Source of the DNA: DYKG01 sp964596185
Lineage (GTDB): Bacteria > Muiribacteriota > Ozemobacteria > Ozemobacterales > Ozemobacteraceae
Assembly (NCBI GenBank): GCA_964596185.1
Contig: CAZQUE010000018.1
Span: 1-64,000, forward strand
Length of the DNA: 64,000 nt
Direction: 5' to 3'
In this document: piece by piece, positions 8,541-16,423 of the stretch
Position numbering within the stretch: the stretch's first letter is position 1
Layout of the letters: each line of letters begins with the position of its first letter
Made by a program: the position numbers and the translations under genes
Notes under the pieces: model-generated
Told to the model about the DNA's origin: nothing
The model's input: only the letters and a program-made list of their open reading frames with translations
Databases searched by the model: none

Positions 8541-8582
8541 TCAAACGGTAAATTTAATCTGAAAGAAACGGAGGAAATGAGT

Positions 8583-8648
8583 ATGCTCATCAATACATTT
8601 GCAAAAAACCAGTCATTTGCCTTCGTTTGCACCCCTTTTCGTCGCTGA
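8583..8648 (+). CDS. Predicted leader peptide (21 aa) of the ABC exporter operon
   Basis: The ATG at 8583 lies 8 bases after a strong GGAGG (8570-8574); an in-frame ATG at 8577 is too close to that site. The peptide ends CTPFRR and stops 15 bases before a terminator hairpin. A short, well-initiated ORF between a strong promoter and an intrinsic terminator, ahead of a multidrug-type ABC heterodimer, is the arrangement of bmrB in Bacillus subtilis. There ribosome stalling on the leader permits readthrough. GCACCC (8629-8634) inside the ORF could pair, with one bulge, to GGGTTGC (8667-8673) of the terminator stem as an antiterminator. The regulatory role is inference. Confidence 0.65.
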   Translation: MLINTFAKNQSFAFVCTPFRR

Positions 8649-8663
8649 ATCAGAATTATTTCG

Positions 8664-8696
8664 AGCGGGTTGCCTCACGAAAGGCAACCCGCTTTT
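8664..8696 (+). terminator. Intrinsic terminator / attenuator in the leader of the ABC operon
   Basis: A perfect 12-bp stem (8664-8675 with 8682-8693, sequence AGCGGGTTGCCT) with a 6-base loop is followed by TTTT and a further T tract at 8699-8703. It lies between the promoter at 8512-8540 and the ABC genes, with no other strong promoter after it. It must therefore be read through for exporter expression, or the exporter uses a weak downstream promoter. Confidence 0.85.
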
Positions 8697-8758
8697 ACTT
8701 TTTCCCGAAATCTGTGCTTGCGCAAGCCACCGGAGACTTAGAACAGGAGACAAGAAAC

Positions 8759-8788
8759 ATGAATATTTCAGGAACACCCAAAAGCTGA
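8759..8788 (+). CDS. Possible second mini-ORF (9 aa) in the ABC leader
   Basis: ATG at 8759 follows AGGAGA (8745-8750) at a good distance and is read for nine codons to TGA. A further 10-codon ORF (8821-8853) overlaps the start of the first ABC gene out of frame. They may tune translation downstream of the terminator. Such short ORFs also occur by chance. Confidence 0.3.
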   Translation: MNISGTPKS

Positions 8789-8842
8789 ATTTCATCCCGT
8801 TCCCCGGGCCTAAGGCCTAAATGAACCAAATGGTAACAAATT

Positions 8843-10645
8843 ATGCAGAATAACAGTAAAACCTCAGTATTAAAAAGACTTCTGCCGTTCTTCAAACCAC
8901 ATCTCGGCAAACTCGCAATCGCGCTTGTTTCCATGGTGGTCGTTACCGGTGTTCATCTGGCCAGACCAATGATTCTAAGAACCATCATTGATTCTGCAAT
9001 ACCACAGAAGAACATCGAAATGGCAGCATATCTCGCCGGAACCTTCATTCTGCTGCTGATGCTTGGCGCAAGTGCCATGTACATCAGAGTCAGACTGATG
9101 GCAAGCCTTGGTGCCGAAGTTGTCGCTGAAATAAAGCGGCAGCTTTTCGGGCACATTCTCGGCCAGGGTATGCGCTTTTTCGATCTGAACCAGACCGGAA
9201 AACTGATTACCAGAACCGAATCAGATGCGAACCAGCTTAAGTCGCTGTTCACCCAGTCGACTGCCCAGCTCTTTGCCAGCACAATGCTGATCATCGGCAC
9301 AATAATCGTTCTCTTTCGCGAAGATCGAAACATAGGAATGATCGCGATCGTTTCGATGCTGCTGGTCGGAAGCATGCTGTTCTTTTATCTGAGCTACATT
9401 CGTGGCCTCTACACGAAAGTGCGCGAAAAAAACAGCCAGCTTACCGGCTACCTGACTGAATTCATTCAGGGCGTGCCATTGATCAAGGTGCATGGACGCG
9501 AAGAAGACATCAAGCAGAATATGCACAACTATAACAAAGAGAAAGCAGACCTTGAATGCAAAGCCGCATTCATTGAATACACCCTGTTTTCTTCAACCTT
9601 TCGCTTCTGCACCGAAATCGGCGCGATTCTGGCACTGTTCGCTTACTGCAGCACCCGCGTCTATCAGGGAACCATGACCGTGGGAACCCTGGTAATGTAT
9701 ATCGAGCTACTGCGACAGTTCTTCAGACCGCTCGAATACCTGGTTGAAGTGCTTGCTCAGCTGCAGTCTGCGTTGGCTGCCGGCATTCGAGTGTTTGACA
9801 TTCTCGATACCGTACCTGCGGTTGTCGATAATGGCCAACCGGCACCAGGCCTGAAATTGCAGCAAAAGCTAGAATTCGCAGATGTGTCTTTTGCTTACGA
9901 TAATGAAATTGTGCTCAAAAATGCCAGCTTCACTATTCCAAAAGGCAAACAGATTGCCATTGTCGGAGCTTCCGGCTCAGGCAAAACGACCTGTATCAAC
10001 CTTCTATTGCGCTTCTATGATCCCAGCAGCGGAAAAATATGCGTTGACGGCGTTGACATCAAAGAATTCAGCCTGAATGACTGGCGAAATCACATCGCTT
10101 TGGTTCTCCAGGAAATATACCTGTTTCCCGGGACCATAATGGAAAACCTTAAAGCTTTCCATACCGATGTCGACGATGAAACGGTCATCAAGGCAGCAAA
10201 AGAGCTAGGCGCCCATGATTTCATCATGAGACAACCGAAGGGTTATGAAACAGTGCTTGCCGAGCGTGGTGCCAACCTCTCTTACGGTGAGCGGCAGCTG
10301 CTTTCTTACACCAGGGCACTGGTCAAAGATCCTGACCTGCTTATTCTCGATGAGGCAACCTCATCGGTTGACGTCATAACTGAGCGCGAGCTACAGGCAT
10401 CGATGGAAAAGCTGATGCAGGGCCGCACCTCGATTGTGATTGCCCATCGGCTTTCGACCATTCGCAAGGCAGATAATATTCTCGTTTTTGCAAATGGCAA
10501 GCTGATTCAGAGCGGCAATCATGAAGAGCTTATCAGACAAAGCGGAAACTATCGTGAACTCGTGCTCATTCAAAGCACCGGCGGCGTTATTCCCGACATT
10601 GAAAACAGCGCCACCGATGCAGAAGTTACAGGAGCTGTAGCATGA
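8843..10645 (+). CDS. ABC exporter half-transporter, subunit 1 of a heterodimer
   Basis: 600 aa. An N-terminal six-helix ABC transmembrane domain (about 20-315) is followed by a nucleotide-binding domain. Seen are Walker A GASGSGKTT (near 374), a Q-loop Gln, a variant signature LSYGERQLLS (near 479), Walker B LLILDEATSS with the catalytic Glu (near 505) and the H-loop IAHRLS. The family exports drugs, lipids or peptides. The normal Glu with an altered signature fits the BmrD/LmrD-type partner, complementary to the next gene. ATG 8843 has no good ribosome site and overlaps the end of a mini-ORF, so translation may be coupled to leader translation. It overlaps the next gene by 4 bases (ATGA). 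Confidence 0.92.
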   Translation: MQNNSKTSVLKRLLPFFKPHLGKLAIALVSMVVVTGVHLARPMILRTIIDSAIPQKNIEMAAYLAGTFILLLMLGASAMYIRVRLMASLGAEVVAEIKRQLFGHILGQGMRFFDLNQTGKLITRTESDANQLKSLFTQSTAQLFASTMLIIGTIIVLFREDRNIGMIAIVSMLLVGSMLFFYLSYIRGLYTKVREKNSQLTGYLTEFIQGVPLIKVHGREEDIKQNMHNYNKEKADLECKAAFIEYTLFSSTFRFCTEIGAILALFAYCSTRVYQGTMTVGTLVMYIELLRQFFRPLEYLVEVLAQLQSALAAGIRVFDILDTVPAVVDNGQPAPGLKLQQKLEFADVSFAYDNEIVLKNASFTIPKGKQIAIVGASGSGKTTCINLLLRFYDPSSGKICVDGVDIKEFSLNDWRNHIALVLQEIYLFPGTIMENLKAFHTDVDDETVIKAAKELGAHDFIMRQPKGYETVLAERGANLSYGERQLLSYTRALVKDPDLLILDEATSSVDVITERELQASMEKLMQGRTSIVIAHRLSTIRKADNILVFANGKLIQSGNHEELIRQSGNYRELVLIQSTGGVIPDIENSATDAEVTGAVA

Positions 10646-12459
10646 AACAACTAAACGAAAAACAGCTCAGACACAGCAGAACCTACTATCTGAAATGGAT
10701 CTGGAACGAATACCGGAACCACAAAAAGATGATTCTGTTTCTGCTGGCTCTGACGGTTCTGTCGACCCTGGTCGCAGTGTTGTTTCCCATGGTATTCAAA
10801 TACATAATCGATACGATGGTCGAAGGTCTGAAAAAGTTTCAGGCCGGGCAAATCAGCATAGATACCGCGAAAGCGGAACGCAACAAAATGCTGTTGATGC
10901 TGTTCGCCATGGGTCTGGGGCCGATTTTCGGCGGCATGTATCCGTATTTTCGCGCCAAAATGAATGTGCATTTCGAAATGTATTTTCGCGAAAAGTTCTT
11001 TGCCGAAATTCTGGCGAAAGGGCATAAGTTCTTTCTCAAATTCAGAACCGGAGACCTGGTAACCCGTTTGACCGAAGACATTCGCACCTGGCCACCAGGT
11101 CTGGCATGGTTGTGCTGTTCTGGCATCTTCAGAGCAGTCAACTCAGCGAGCGTCATCTTCTTCTGTCTGGCGACCATGATGTATCTGAACTGGAAACTGG
11201 CACTGCTGGCATGTATACCTCTGCCGATAATGCTCTATATCTTCATGAAGCTCGAAACCCAATTTGGCGAAAGCTTCAAAGATCTTCAAACCGGCATGTC
11301 TGAAGGAAATGATTTTCTTGAAGCCGCCTATTCTGGCATCAAGATCATCAGCTCCTTCAATGCCCAGCAGCCGCAGCGACGTCTGTTCGCTGAGCATCTG
11401 AAAAAGCGCATCGCTCAGGAAGTGCGCGTTGACTCGCTCTGGGGTATGTTCATGGTCTTCTTTGACTTTTTGAACTACGCCGGTGAAGTGTTGGTATTGC
11501 TATTCGGCGGTATCATGGTCATCAGAGGCGAACTGACATTGGGCGCCTACTACGCTTTCTTCAGCTATCTCGGTATGATCATCTACCCGCTGATGGATAT
11601 TCCGATGCTGCTGGTCACCCTGACACAGGCCTGTGTCGCCATCGACCGCCTTGAAGATCTCGAAAACGCTGAACGAACATGGCAGGAACACGACGCCGAG
11701 GGCTGTCAGCTGGTGTCTCAGCTCAACAGTGTTGAGTTCGTAGACGTCAGCTTCAAGCACAGTCTGGTTGAAGAGGGTGATAATGACAAAGAGCCTTTCG
11801 CCTTTAAAACCCTGAGCTTCAAGCTCAACCAAGGGGAAAAGGTTGCCGTCGTTGGTCAGATCGGCTCAGGCAAAACAACGCTGCTCAATCTTCTTTCGGG
11901 CATGCTCAAGGCAGATTCGGGCAAGATTCTGGTTAACGGTATCGATCTCGATGAAATAGACAAACAATCGTTCCGTGAAAAAATCGGTTACATTCAACAG
12001 GAACCGGTAATTTTTTCGGAAACGATTCATACCAACATCGACTTCTGGCGCGGCAATGCTGAAGCTCTGGTACAATCATGCGCCCGGCTGGCTCAGTTCG
12101 AAGGCGAAGTTCTCGCCTTCCCGAACGGTTATTCTGAACCGGTTGGTCAACGTGGCGTCACCCTCTCAGGTGGTCAGCGGCAACGCCTGTCGATCGCCAG
12201 GGCTCTGGTCGGTCGGCCTCAGCTGCTACTGATGGACGACATCACCGCCAGCCTCGATGCGGCAAACGAAAAGCGCTTGTGGCAAGACCTTGCCAAAGAG
12301 TATGGCAGCATCACCTGCCTGATCGTCACGCATCGCATGGCCACGGCAATGATGGCAGACCGCATCATCGTTCTCGATGAGGGGCGCATCGCCGCCATCG
12401 GCACTCACGATGAGCTGATGCAGACCAGCGCCAAATACCGCGAACTGGCCCACGCTTAA
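10642..12459 (+). CDS. ABC exporter half-transporter, subunit 2 with degenerate catalytic site
   Basis: 605 aa. A transmembrane domain (about 30-340) is followed by a nucleotide-binding domain with Walker A GQIGSGKTT (near 404), an intact signature LSGGQRQRLS (near 508), Walker B LLLMDDITASLD and H-loop VTHRMA. The catalytic Glu after Walker B is Asp. In BmrCD/LmrCD-type heterodimers one half has this substitution and the other an altered signature, together forming one degenerate ATP site; both marks are seen here. The gene overlaps subunit 1 by ATGA and ends at a strong terminator. The substrate cannot be read from sequence; a multidrug role is suggested by the attenuator-type leader. Confidence 0.92.
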   Translation: MKQLNEKQLRHSRTYYLKWIWNEYRNHKKMILFLLALTVLSTLVAVLFPMVFKYIIDTMVEGLKKFQAGQISIDTAKAERNKMLLMLFAMGLGPIFGGMYPYFRAKMNVHFEMYFREKFFAEILAKGHKFFLKFRTGDLVTRLTEDIRTWPPGLAWLCCSGIFRAVNSASVIFFCLATMMYLNWKLALLACIPLPIMLYIFMKLETQFGESFKDLQTGMSEGNDFLEAAYSGIKIISSFNAQQPQRRLFAEHLKKRIAQEVRVDSLWGMFMVFFDFLNYAGEVLVLLFGGIMVIRGELTLGAYYAFFSYLGMIIYPLMDIPMLLVTLTQACVAIDRLEDLENAERTWQEHDAEGCQLVSQLNSVEFVDVSFKHSLVEEGDNDKEPFAFKTLSFKLNQGEKVAVVGQIGSGKTTLLNLLSGMLKADSGKILVNGIDLDEIDKQSFREKIGYIQQEPVIFSETIHTNIDFWRGNAEALVQSCARLAQFEGEVLAFPNGYSEPVGQRGVTLSGGQRQRLSIARALVGRPQLLLMDDITASLDAANEKRLWQDLAKEYGSITCLIVTHRMATAMMADRIIVLDEGRIAAIGTHDELMQTSAKYRELAHA

Positions 12460-12464
12460 TAGCA

Positions 12465-12497
12465 AAGGGGCTGCCAATTAAAGGCAGCCCCTTTTTT
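12465..12497. terminator. Bidirectional terminator between convergent genes
   Basis: The stem GGGGCTGCC (12467-12475) pairs with GGCAGCCCC (12483-12491), extended by A-T pairs, and is followed by a T run on the + strand. It ends the ABC operon and may also serve the - strand gene at 12553-14688. Confidence 0.85.
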
Positions 12498-12552
12498 CAT
12501 GATTATTCGACTGGCGGATTCTGGAATGAAAATGAATGACACTCTTAAGACG

Positions 12553-14688
12553 CTAGAAGTTGGGATCGGGTTCGTCAACGATGACAAATTCAGCCTGTGA
12601 ACCTTTCTTTTGCAGAAAAAAGAAAAGCTTTCTTTTAATGTTGCCTGAAAAATTCTCGGCAGGGAAAATTTTTTCGAGTGATGCGCTCCATGCCTCAGGC
12701 AGCTTCGTCTTTGTATCGAATTCAAGACCGTAATTAGTATATCTGAATGGGTCGATCATTTTTACCTTTATTTGCTGGTTTACATCTGGCAGCTTGAATG
12801 CTTGTGCAAGAATTTTCCCCGGCGCTGAGCTTATATTCATCGCAAACTCGGCAATTACAAGCATCTCTTGTTTGGGAAACCAGTAGCCGTTGACATAAAC
12901 ATAGCTATCTTTTTCAGCCCGAAAGCTGCCCCGAAAAAACAGGGGGAAATCGAGAGGCCCCGCATCAGACAACTCAAGACCGAGAATTGCATAAAGTCTA
13001 AGCAACAACGGCAACTGGTATAAATCTGGCAAACCTTGATTGGAAACGTACCCAGACAAAATGTTGTTCGCAGCGCTTGAGTAGTATTTACCGATATTCC
13101 TCTGCAAATTATTCACATAACAAGAATCTATCTTGCCGCCACTAAAACGTTCCAGCTCTTTTATAATCATCAATGCCGCTTTGTTAAGCTCGAGCAATTC
13201 TCTTCTCTTCCCATCGCCATCCAGACGGTTTCCGCCGGCAAAACCAAGTTCATAATTTGGACCATATCTGTAATCACTGAGAATAAACTTCCAGTCAAAC
13301 TGAGTAACTTTTAAAGCCTTTTCTCTTTGAGGCAGCCAGAAAACAATGACTTCTCTTCTTGAGAAACTGCCCCCCCTAAGAATTAGTGAAAAGTCCTTTA
13401 ATTCATCCTTTTCCTCGAACCACAATTTTGAAGGTAATTCCTTTACAGGATCAAAATTCGAAGCTTTGCCGGCCTCCCCTTCCTGATTGAATCTCAGGAT
13501 CTTTGCTTCCTGCATGAACAGCAAAACCGCTCCAACGGCATCTGGATTGTTTATCAAACTAATTTTATGGCCTTCAATGGCATAGAACTCTCTTAGTTCA
13601 TGATTAACTCCCATTTCACCAATTAAAGCGATATTTGGTGATTCCGGCCTGTTAAAAAATATAAAAAAGCCTCTATTGAACGAAAATCTCGGTAAGCAAT
13701 CAAGCCTCGGACTGTCTTTGAGACTTTCAATGATTGAATCGACGATATCTGCCGGCACTGAAGAATCTTCGGAATGATATCTATTACCGGATGGCTCAAG
13801 ATTGCTCAACAGATTACTCCAGTATTCAAGCTTGTCTGAATTTGCTTTCCGGCAAAACAGTCCGGCCACGATTCGATTGAACTCGAATTTAAGCCTGGAT
13901 TTTGGAACCGTTTTGATCGGTCGCTCCATCACTTTGTACAAATTATCCAAATCAGGATAGGGAGCCAAAAGATTACCAAAATACCTTTGCTTTTTTATTC
14001 TTTCACAGGCTTCTCTTGCAAGTTCAACCTGTCCAAGTGCATACATACAACTGGCATGGACAATCAACCCGCTTGCGTCAACAGGAAACGGAAATTCTTC
14101 CTCGAGCCAGGCACTTGAAAGTCGACTTTTGTTATTTTCACCCTGCGATGCCTCAACCAGTATTTTCAGCTGCAAAAGTTTCTTTTTTAAAGGAATCTCC
14201 AAATAGCTCTTTTTTCTGTTAGCAAGCCTGGCATAGTAGCGATAAAGAAGTTGTAAATCTGCAACAGGCCTACGGGCAACCATGAGAGCATAAAACAAGC
14301 GAATAACCAGAGAATCTTCCAATGAAGTGCCAATGCATAATTTATGAACTTCCAGAAGCTCTTTAAGGTTGCCCGGATCGGTCGGGTCCAGATTAAAAGC
14401 ATTATTAATGCGATCTATGACAGAATAAGCTGCCAGCAAAGGATGATTGGCCCCAGCTATGCCATTAGAGTAGCGCTCTGGTAAAATTTTCCCAGCCGAA
14501 ATTCTCGCTATAGAGCAAGAGGCGTAGTCATCGTTTTTCCAACAGTCCTGGTTTTTGAAATTCCTTTGGGCAAATTGAAGAAATGCCTCTACCGCAGGCG
14601 AAGTTTCTGCTGCAAAAGCATGAAAAAATAACCCTGGAACAGAAAATAACAGAAAAAAAACTAATTGTTTACTACTAAAATTTTTCAA
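12553..14688 (-). CDS. Secreted protein of unknown function
   Basis: 711 aa from a TTG start (an in-frame stop lies just upstream and no suitable ATG is near). A Sec signal peptide fills about residues 1-27 (cleavage after HAFA). The rest is a mixed alpha/beta and helical protein with no recognised domain, repeats or catalytic motif. It has scattered cysteines (for example in NQDCWKND and YASCSIA) and many aromatic residues. It stands alone between the ABC exporter terminator and the sigma-54 operon. It is probably periplasmic or surface exposed; no function is assigned. Confidence 0.75.
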   Translation of the reverse strand: MKNFSSKQLVFFLLFSVPGLFFHAFAAETSPAVEAFLQFAQRNFKNQDCWKNDDYASCSIARISAGKILPERYSNGIAGANHPLLAAYSVIDRINNAFNLDPTDPGNLKELLEVHKLCIGTSLEDSLVIRLFYALMVARRPVADLQLLYRYYARLANRKKSYLEIPLKKKLLQLKILVEASQGENNKSRLSSAWLEEEFPFPVDASGLIVHASCMYALGQVELAREACERIKKQRYFGNLLAPYPDLDNLYKVMERPIKTVPKSRLKFEFNRIVAGLFCRKANSDKLEYWSNLLSNLEPSGNRYHSEDSSVPADIVDSIIESLKDSPRLDCLPRFSFNRGFFIFFNRPESPNIALIGEMGVNHELREFYAIEGHKISLINNPDAVGAVLLFMQEAKILRFNQEGEAGKASNFDPVKELPSKLWFEEKDELKDFSLILRGGSFSRREVIVFWLPQREKALKVTQFDWKFILSDYRYGPNYELGFAGGNRLDGDGKRRELLELNKAALMIIKELERFSGGKIDSCYVNNLQRNIGKYYSSAANNILSGYVSNQGLPDLYQLPLLLRLYAILGLELSDAGPLDFPLFFRGSFRAEKDSYVYVNGYWFPKQEMLVIAEFAMNISSAPGKILAQAFKLPDVNQQIKVKMIDPFRYTNYGLEFDTKTKLPEAWSASLEKIFPAENFSGNIKRKLFFFLQKKGSQAEFVIVDEPDPNF

Positions 14689-14865
14689 CCCTTTATCACC
14701 TGTATCTTCTTAAATCATTGTTTAAAAAAAACAGTAGAAAATCTCAAACAAAAAACCAAAGTTCCATCCAAAGTTCCATTCTAGCTGGCCTGCAAATATT
14801 ATAGGGCATATCATTTCCATCAAGAAGCAAAATCTTGCCTTTTTTACGAACACTACATGAAAAGA

Positions 14866-14907
14866 AAAAAGCAATCGCCGGGAATTCTAATTTAAAATTC
14901 CCGGCGA
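14866..14907 (-). terminator. Terminator of the sigma-54 lipoprotein operon
   Basis: A perfect 12-bp stem (14875-14886 with 14896-14907, TCGCCGGGAATT) with a 9-base AT loop is followed on the - strand by a T-rich tract (complement of 14860-14870). It lies 24 bases after the stop of the small basic protein gene. Confidence 0.85.
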
Positions 14908-14931
14908 AGGCTTCAGAAGTGAATAAGTTTT

Positions 14932-15354
14932 TTACTTTTGCGCAGGCAATGTCTGCGATGCCGAGTTCGAAGATGAGCTTGAAGAGGCATTATTAACGCA
15001 TGAACCGTCACGTTTTCTAAGTCTCAGCTTTTTACCATTACCCTGGCCGTTTTGCGGGCCTTTGCGCTGACCTTTGCCCATTTTTGCGTTGCGGTTTTTG
15101 CGAGCTCCGGCTTTGGCGCCGAATCCGGTGCCGTCCTGGGGTTTGGGCTTGGTTCCATCGCCGTAGCCGCGACCAGTACCGTCACAGCTAGACGGTTTTT
15201 GCACCTGAGTAGTATCAGAACTTGAAGTTGTCGAAGTCTGGGTTACGGCGCTGCTCTGATCTGTTGGCAGAGCGCTGCTGTCTTGCGCCATGAGCGCGGC
15301 CACACCAATTACCAGGAACAGAACTGAAAGAACGATCATCATTTTACTTTTCAT
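14932..15354 (-). CDS. Small secreted, basic, low-complexity protein
   Basis: 140 aa. The signal peptide is about residues 1-23 (cleavage after LMAQ). The mature part has a Ser/Thr/Gln-rich segment, then a Gly/Lys/Arg-rich core with repeated DGTG motifs, and a Ser-rich tail; two cysteines flank the basic core. The net charge of the core is strongly positive. It lies 27 bases after the lipoprotein gene, with AAGGAGA before the start, and is probably in the same sigma-54 operon. It may bind anionic polymers such as surface polysaccharide, but that is inference from composition. Confidence 0.75.
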   Translation of the reverse strand: MKSKMMIVLSVLFLVIGVAALMAQDSSALPTDQSSAVTQTSTTSSSDTTQVQKPSSCDGTGRGYGDGTKPKPQDGTGFGAKAGARKNRNAKMGKGQRKGPQNGQGNGKKLRLRKRDGSCVNNASSSSSSNSASQTLPAQK

Positions 15355-15381
15355 ACTCGCTTCTCCTTACTTTGATTTGAT

Positions 15382-16068
15382 TTATATGCTGCGTCCGTAT
15401 CTGTAACGATACTTTTTGCCATTTTCATCCGAAAGTTCAACTGAACCATCTTCTGACCAACGACCGATAAATACTTCCGAATTATCGCGCACCACAGTCA
15501 AACTACCGTCATCGAGTTCGGTGACCCGCAAAATCATTCCTGATCTGGTATTCTTTAAAGTTACCAGAGGCTCTTCAGCAGTAGCGCCAAAATTTGCCTG
15601 CCATTCGACACCATCAACAACAAAGCTACCGATTTCGCCAGATACCGGCGCCGGAGTTTCAATTACAGAGCCATTGCCGCGGGTAATGCGAATAGCACCG
15701 GTGTCAAGCTTTTCGACGTTGGCCTGCTCTGTGCCAACCTGAAGAGAAGAGTCTCCAACAAGGGCCACGCAGGTTCCGGTTCCACGACTAAGTCCTAATC
15801 CTTCGCCACGGTTTTCAGCCCTATAGAGGCGGTTCCGATATCTAACCGCACCAACTGAGCCCAGGGTTGAGGCAAGAATCTCGGGAGCGGTAGCATCAAG
15901 AGTTTCTGCTGCCATGATCCGGTCAAGCAAAAGACTGCTTTCTACTGCAGCAATCTCGTCATTTGTTGCAACGGCTTCACTGAAGTCAGAGCCTCCACCA
16001 TTCGTGGCACAACCCGTGAAAGAAACCGCAATCAACACAGTCAGAAGAAAAGAAACTAATTTTTTCAA
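15382..16068 (-). CDS. Predicted lipoprotein of unknown function
   Basis: 228 aa. A lipoprotein signal peptide ends with the lipobox FTGC (Cys19). After a helical segment (about 30-75) the mature protein is beta-rich and ends in a stretch resembling short repeated beta strands (VELSDENGKKYRYRYG). No known domain was recognised. GGAGGG precedes the start. A consensus sigma-54 promoter lies 44 bases upstream and the paired palindromes above it are probably enhancer sites, so expression likely depends on the adjacent NtrC-type regulator. It is the first gene of a two-gene operon. Confidence 0.8.
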   Translation of the reverse strand: MKKLVSFLLTVLIAVSFTGCATNGGGSDFSEAVATNDEIAAVESSLLLDRIMAAETLDATAPEILASTLGSVGAVRYRNRLYRAENRGEGLGLSRGTGTCVALVGDSSLQVGTEQANVEKLDTGAIRITRGNGSVIETPAPVSGEIGSFVVDGVEWQANFGATAEEPLVTLKNTRSGMILRVTELDDGSLTVVRDNSEVFIGRWSEDGSVELSDENGKKYRYRYGRSI

Positions 16069-16111
16069 TTTGAACCCTCCGATTCACTTTTAAATTTGTT
16101 GCAAATAATAG

Positions 16112-16128
16112 GTGCAACACCCGTGCCA
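16112..16128 (-). promoter_or_regulatory. Consensus sigma-54 promoter
   Basis: On the - strand the sequence reads TTGGCACGGGTGTTGCAC. It has the invariant -24 GG (16127-16126) and -12 GC (16115-16114) at the required 12-base distance, matching TGGCAC-N5-TTGCA exactly. The expected transcription start is near 16102, about 34 bases before the lipoprotein start. Confidence 0.88.
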
Positions 16129-16215
16129 ACTTTGGATTAACTTACGAAATTTCTCTATTAAAGAGGGTTTCAAGCCAAGCATCCCAAATTTTTAACTTGC
16201 CAGGCAAAAATAAGG

Positions 16216-16252
16216 TGCAATATTTTGCACTGTGCAAATGCAAGATTTTGCA
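16216..16252. promoter_or_regulatory. Paired palindromic operators, probable enhancer (UAS) for the NtrC-type regulator
   Basis: Two identical palindromes TGCAA-N4-TTGCA lie at 16216-16229 and 16239-16252, with centres 23 bp apart (about two helical turns). Between them, TTGCAC-T-GTGCAA (16225-16237) is a further perfect palindrome overlapping the first. They lie about 90-130 bp upstream of the sigma-54 promoter, the usual range for bacterial enhancer-binding proteins. They are also about 170-210 bp before the kinase gene, so autoregulation is possible. Confidence 0.75.
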
Positions 16253-16423
16253 TCTTTTCCAATTCAAAAGATTTAGATTGAATGTAGAAAAAACTCCGGC
16301 GCCTCTCTATCTGGACGGACCAATTAAGACAGATTGAAATCATTTGTCCTGGAACAGAAATTGCTGTTTATTTTATTGGTTCGATCGTCTTATCATGAAA
16401 CAAAAGGAATTGGCAGGAAGCAA

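Noticed and set aside
8599..8820. 73-codon open frame through the ABC leader
   Set aside because: It starts at a TTG without a ribosome site and reads through the terminator stem; the short leader ORF with GGAGG is the better explanation.
16334..16423. Upstream in-frame extension of the histidine kinase
   Set aside because: No ribosome site; the ATG at 16424 has AGGAAG and gives a normal first membrane helix.
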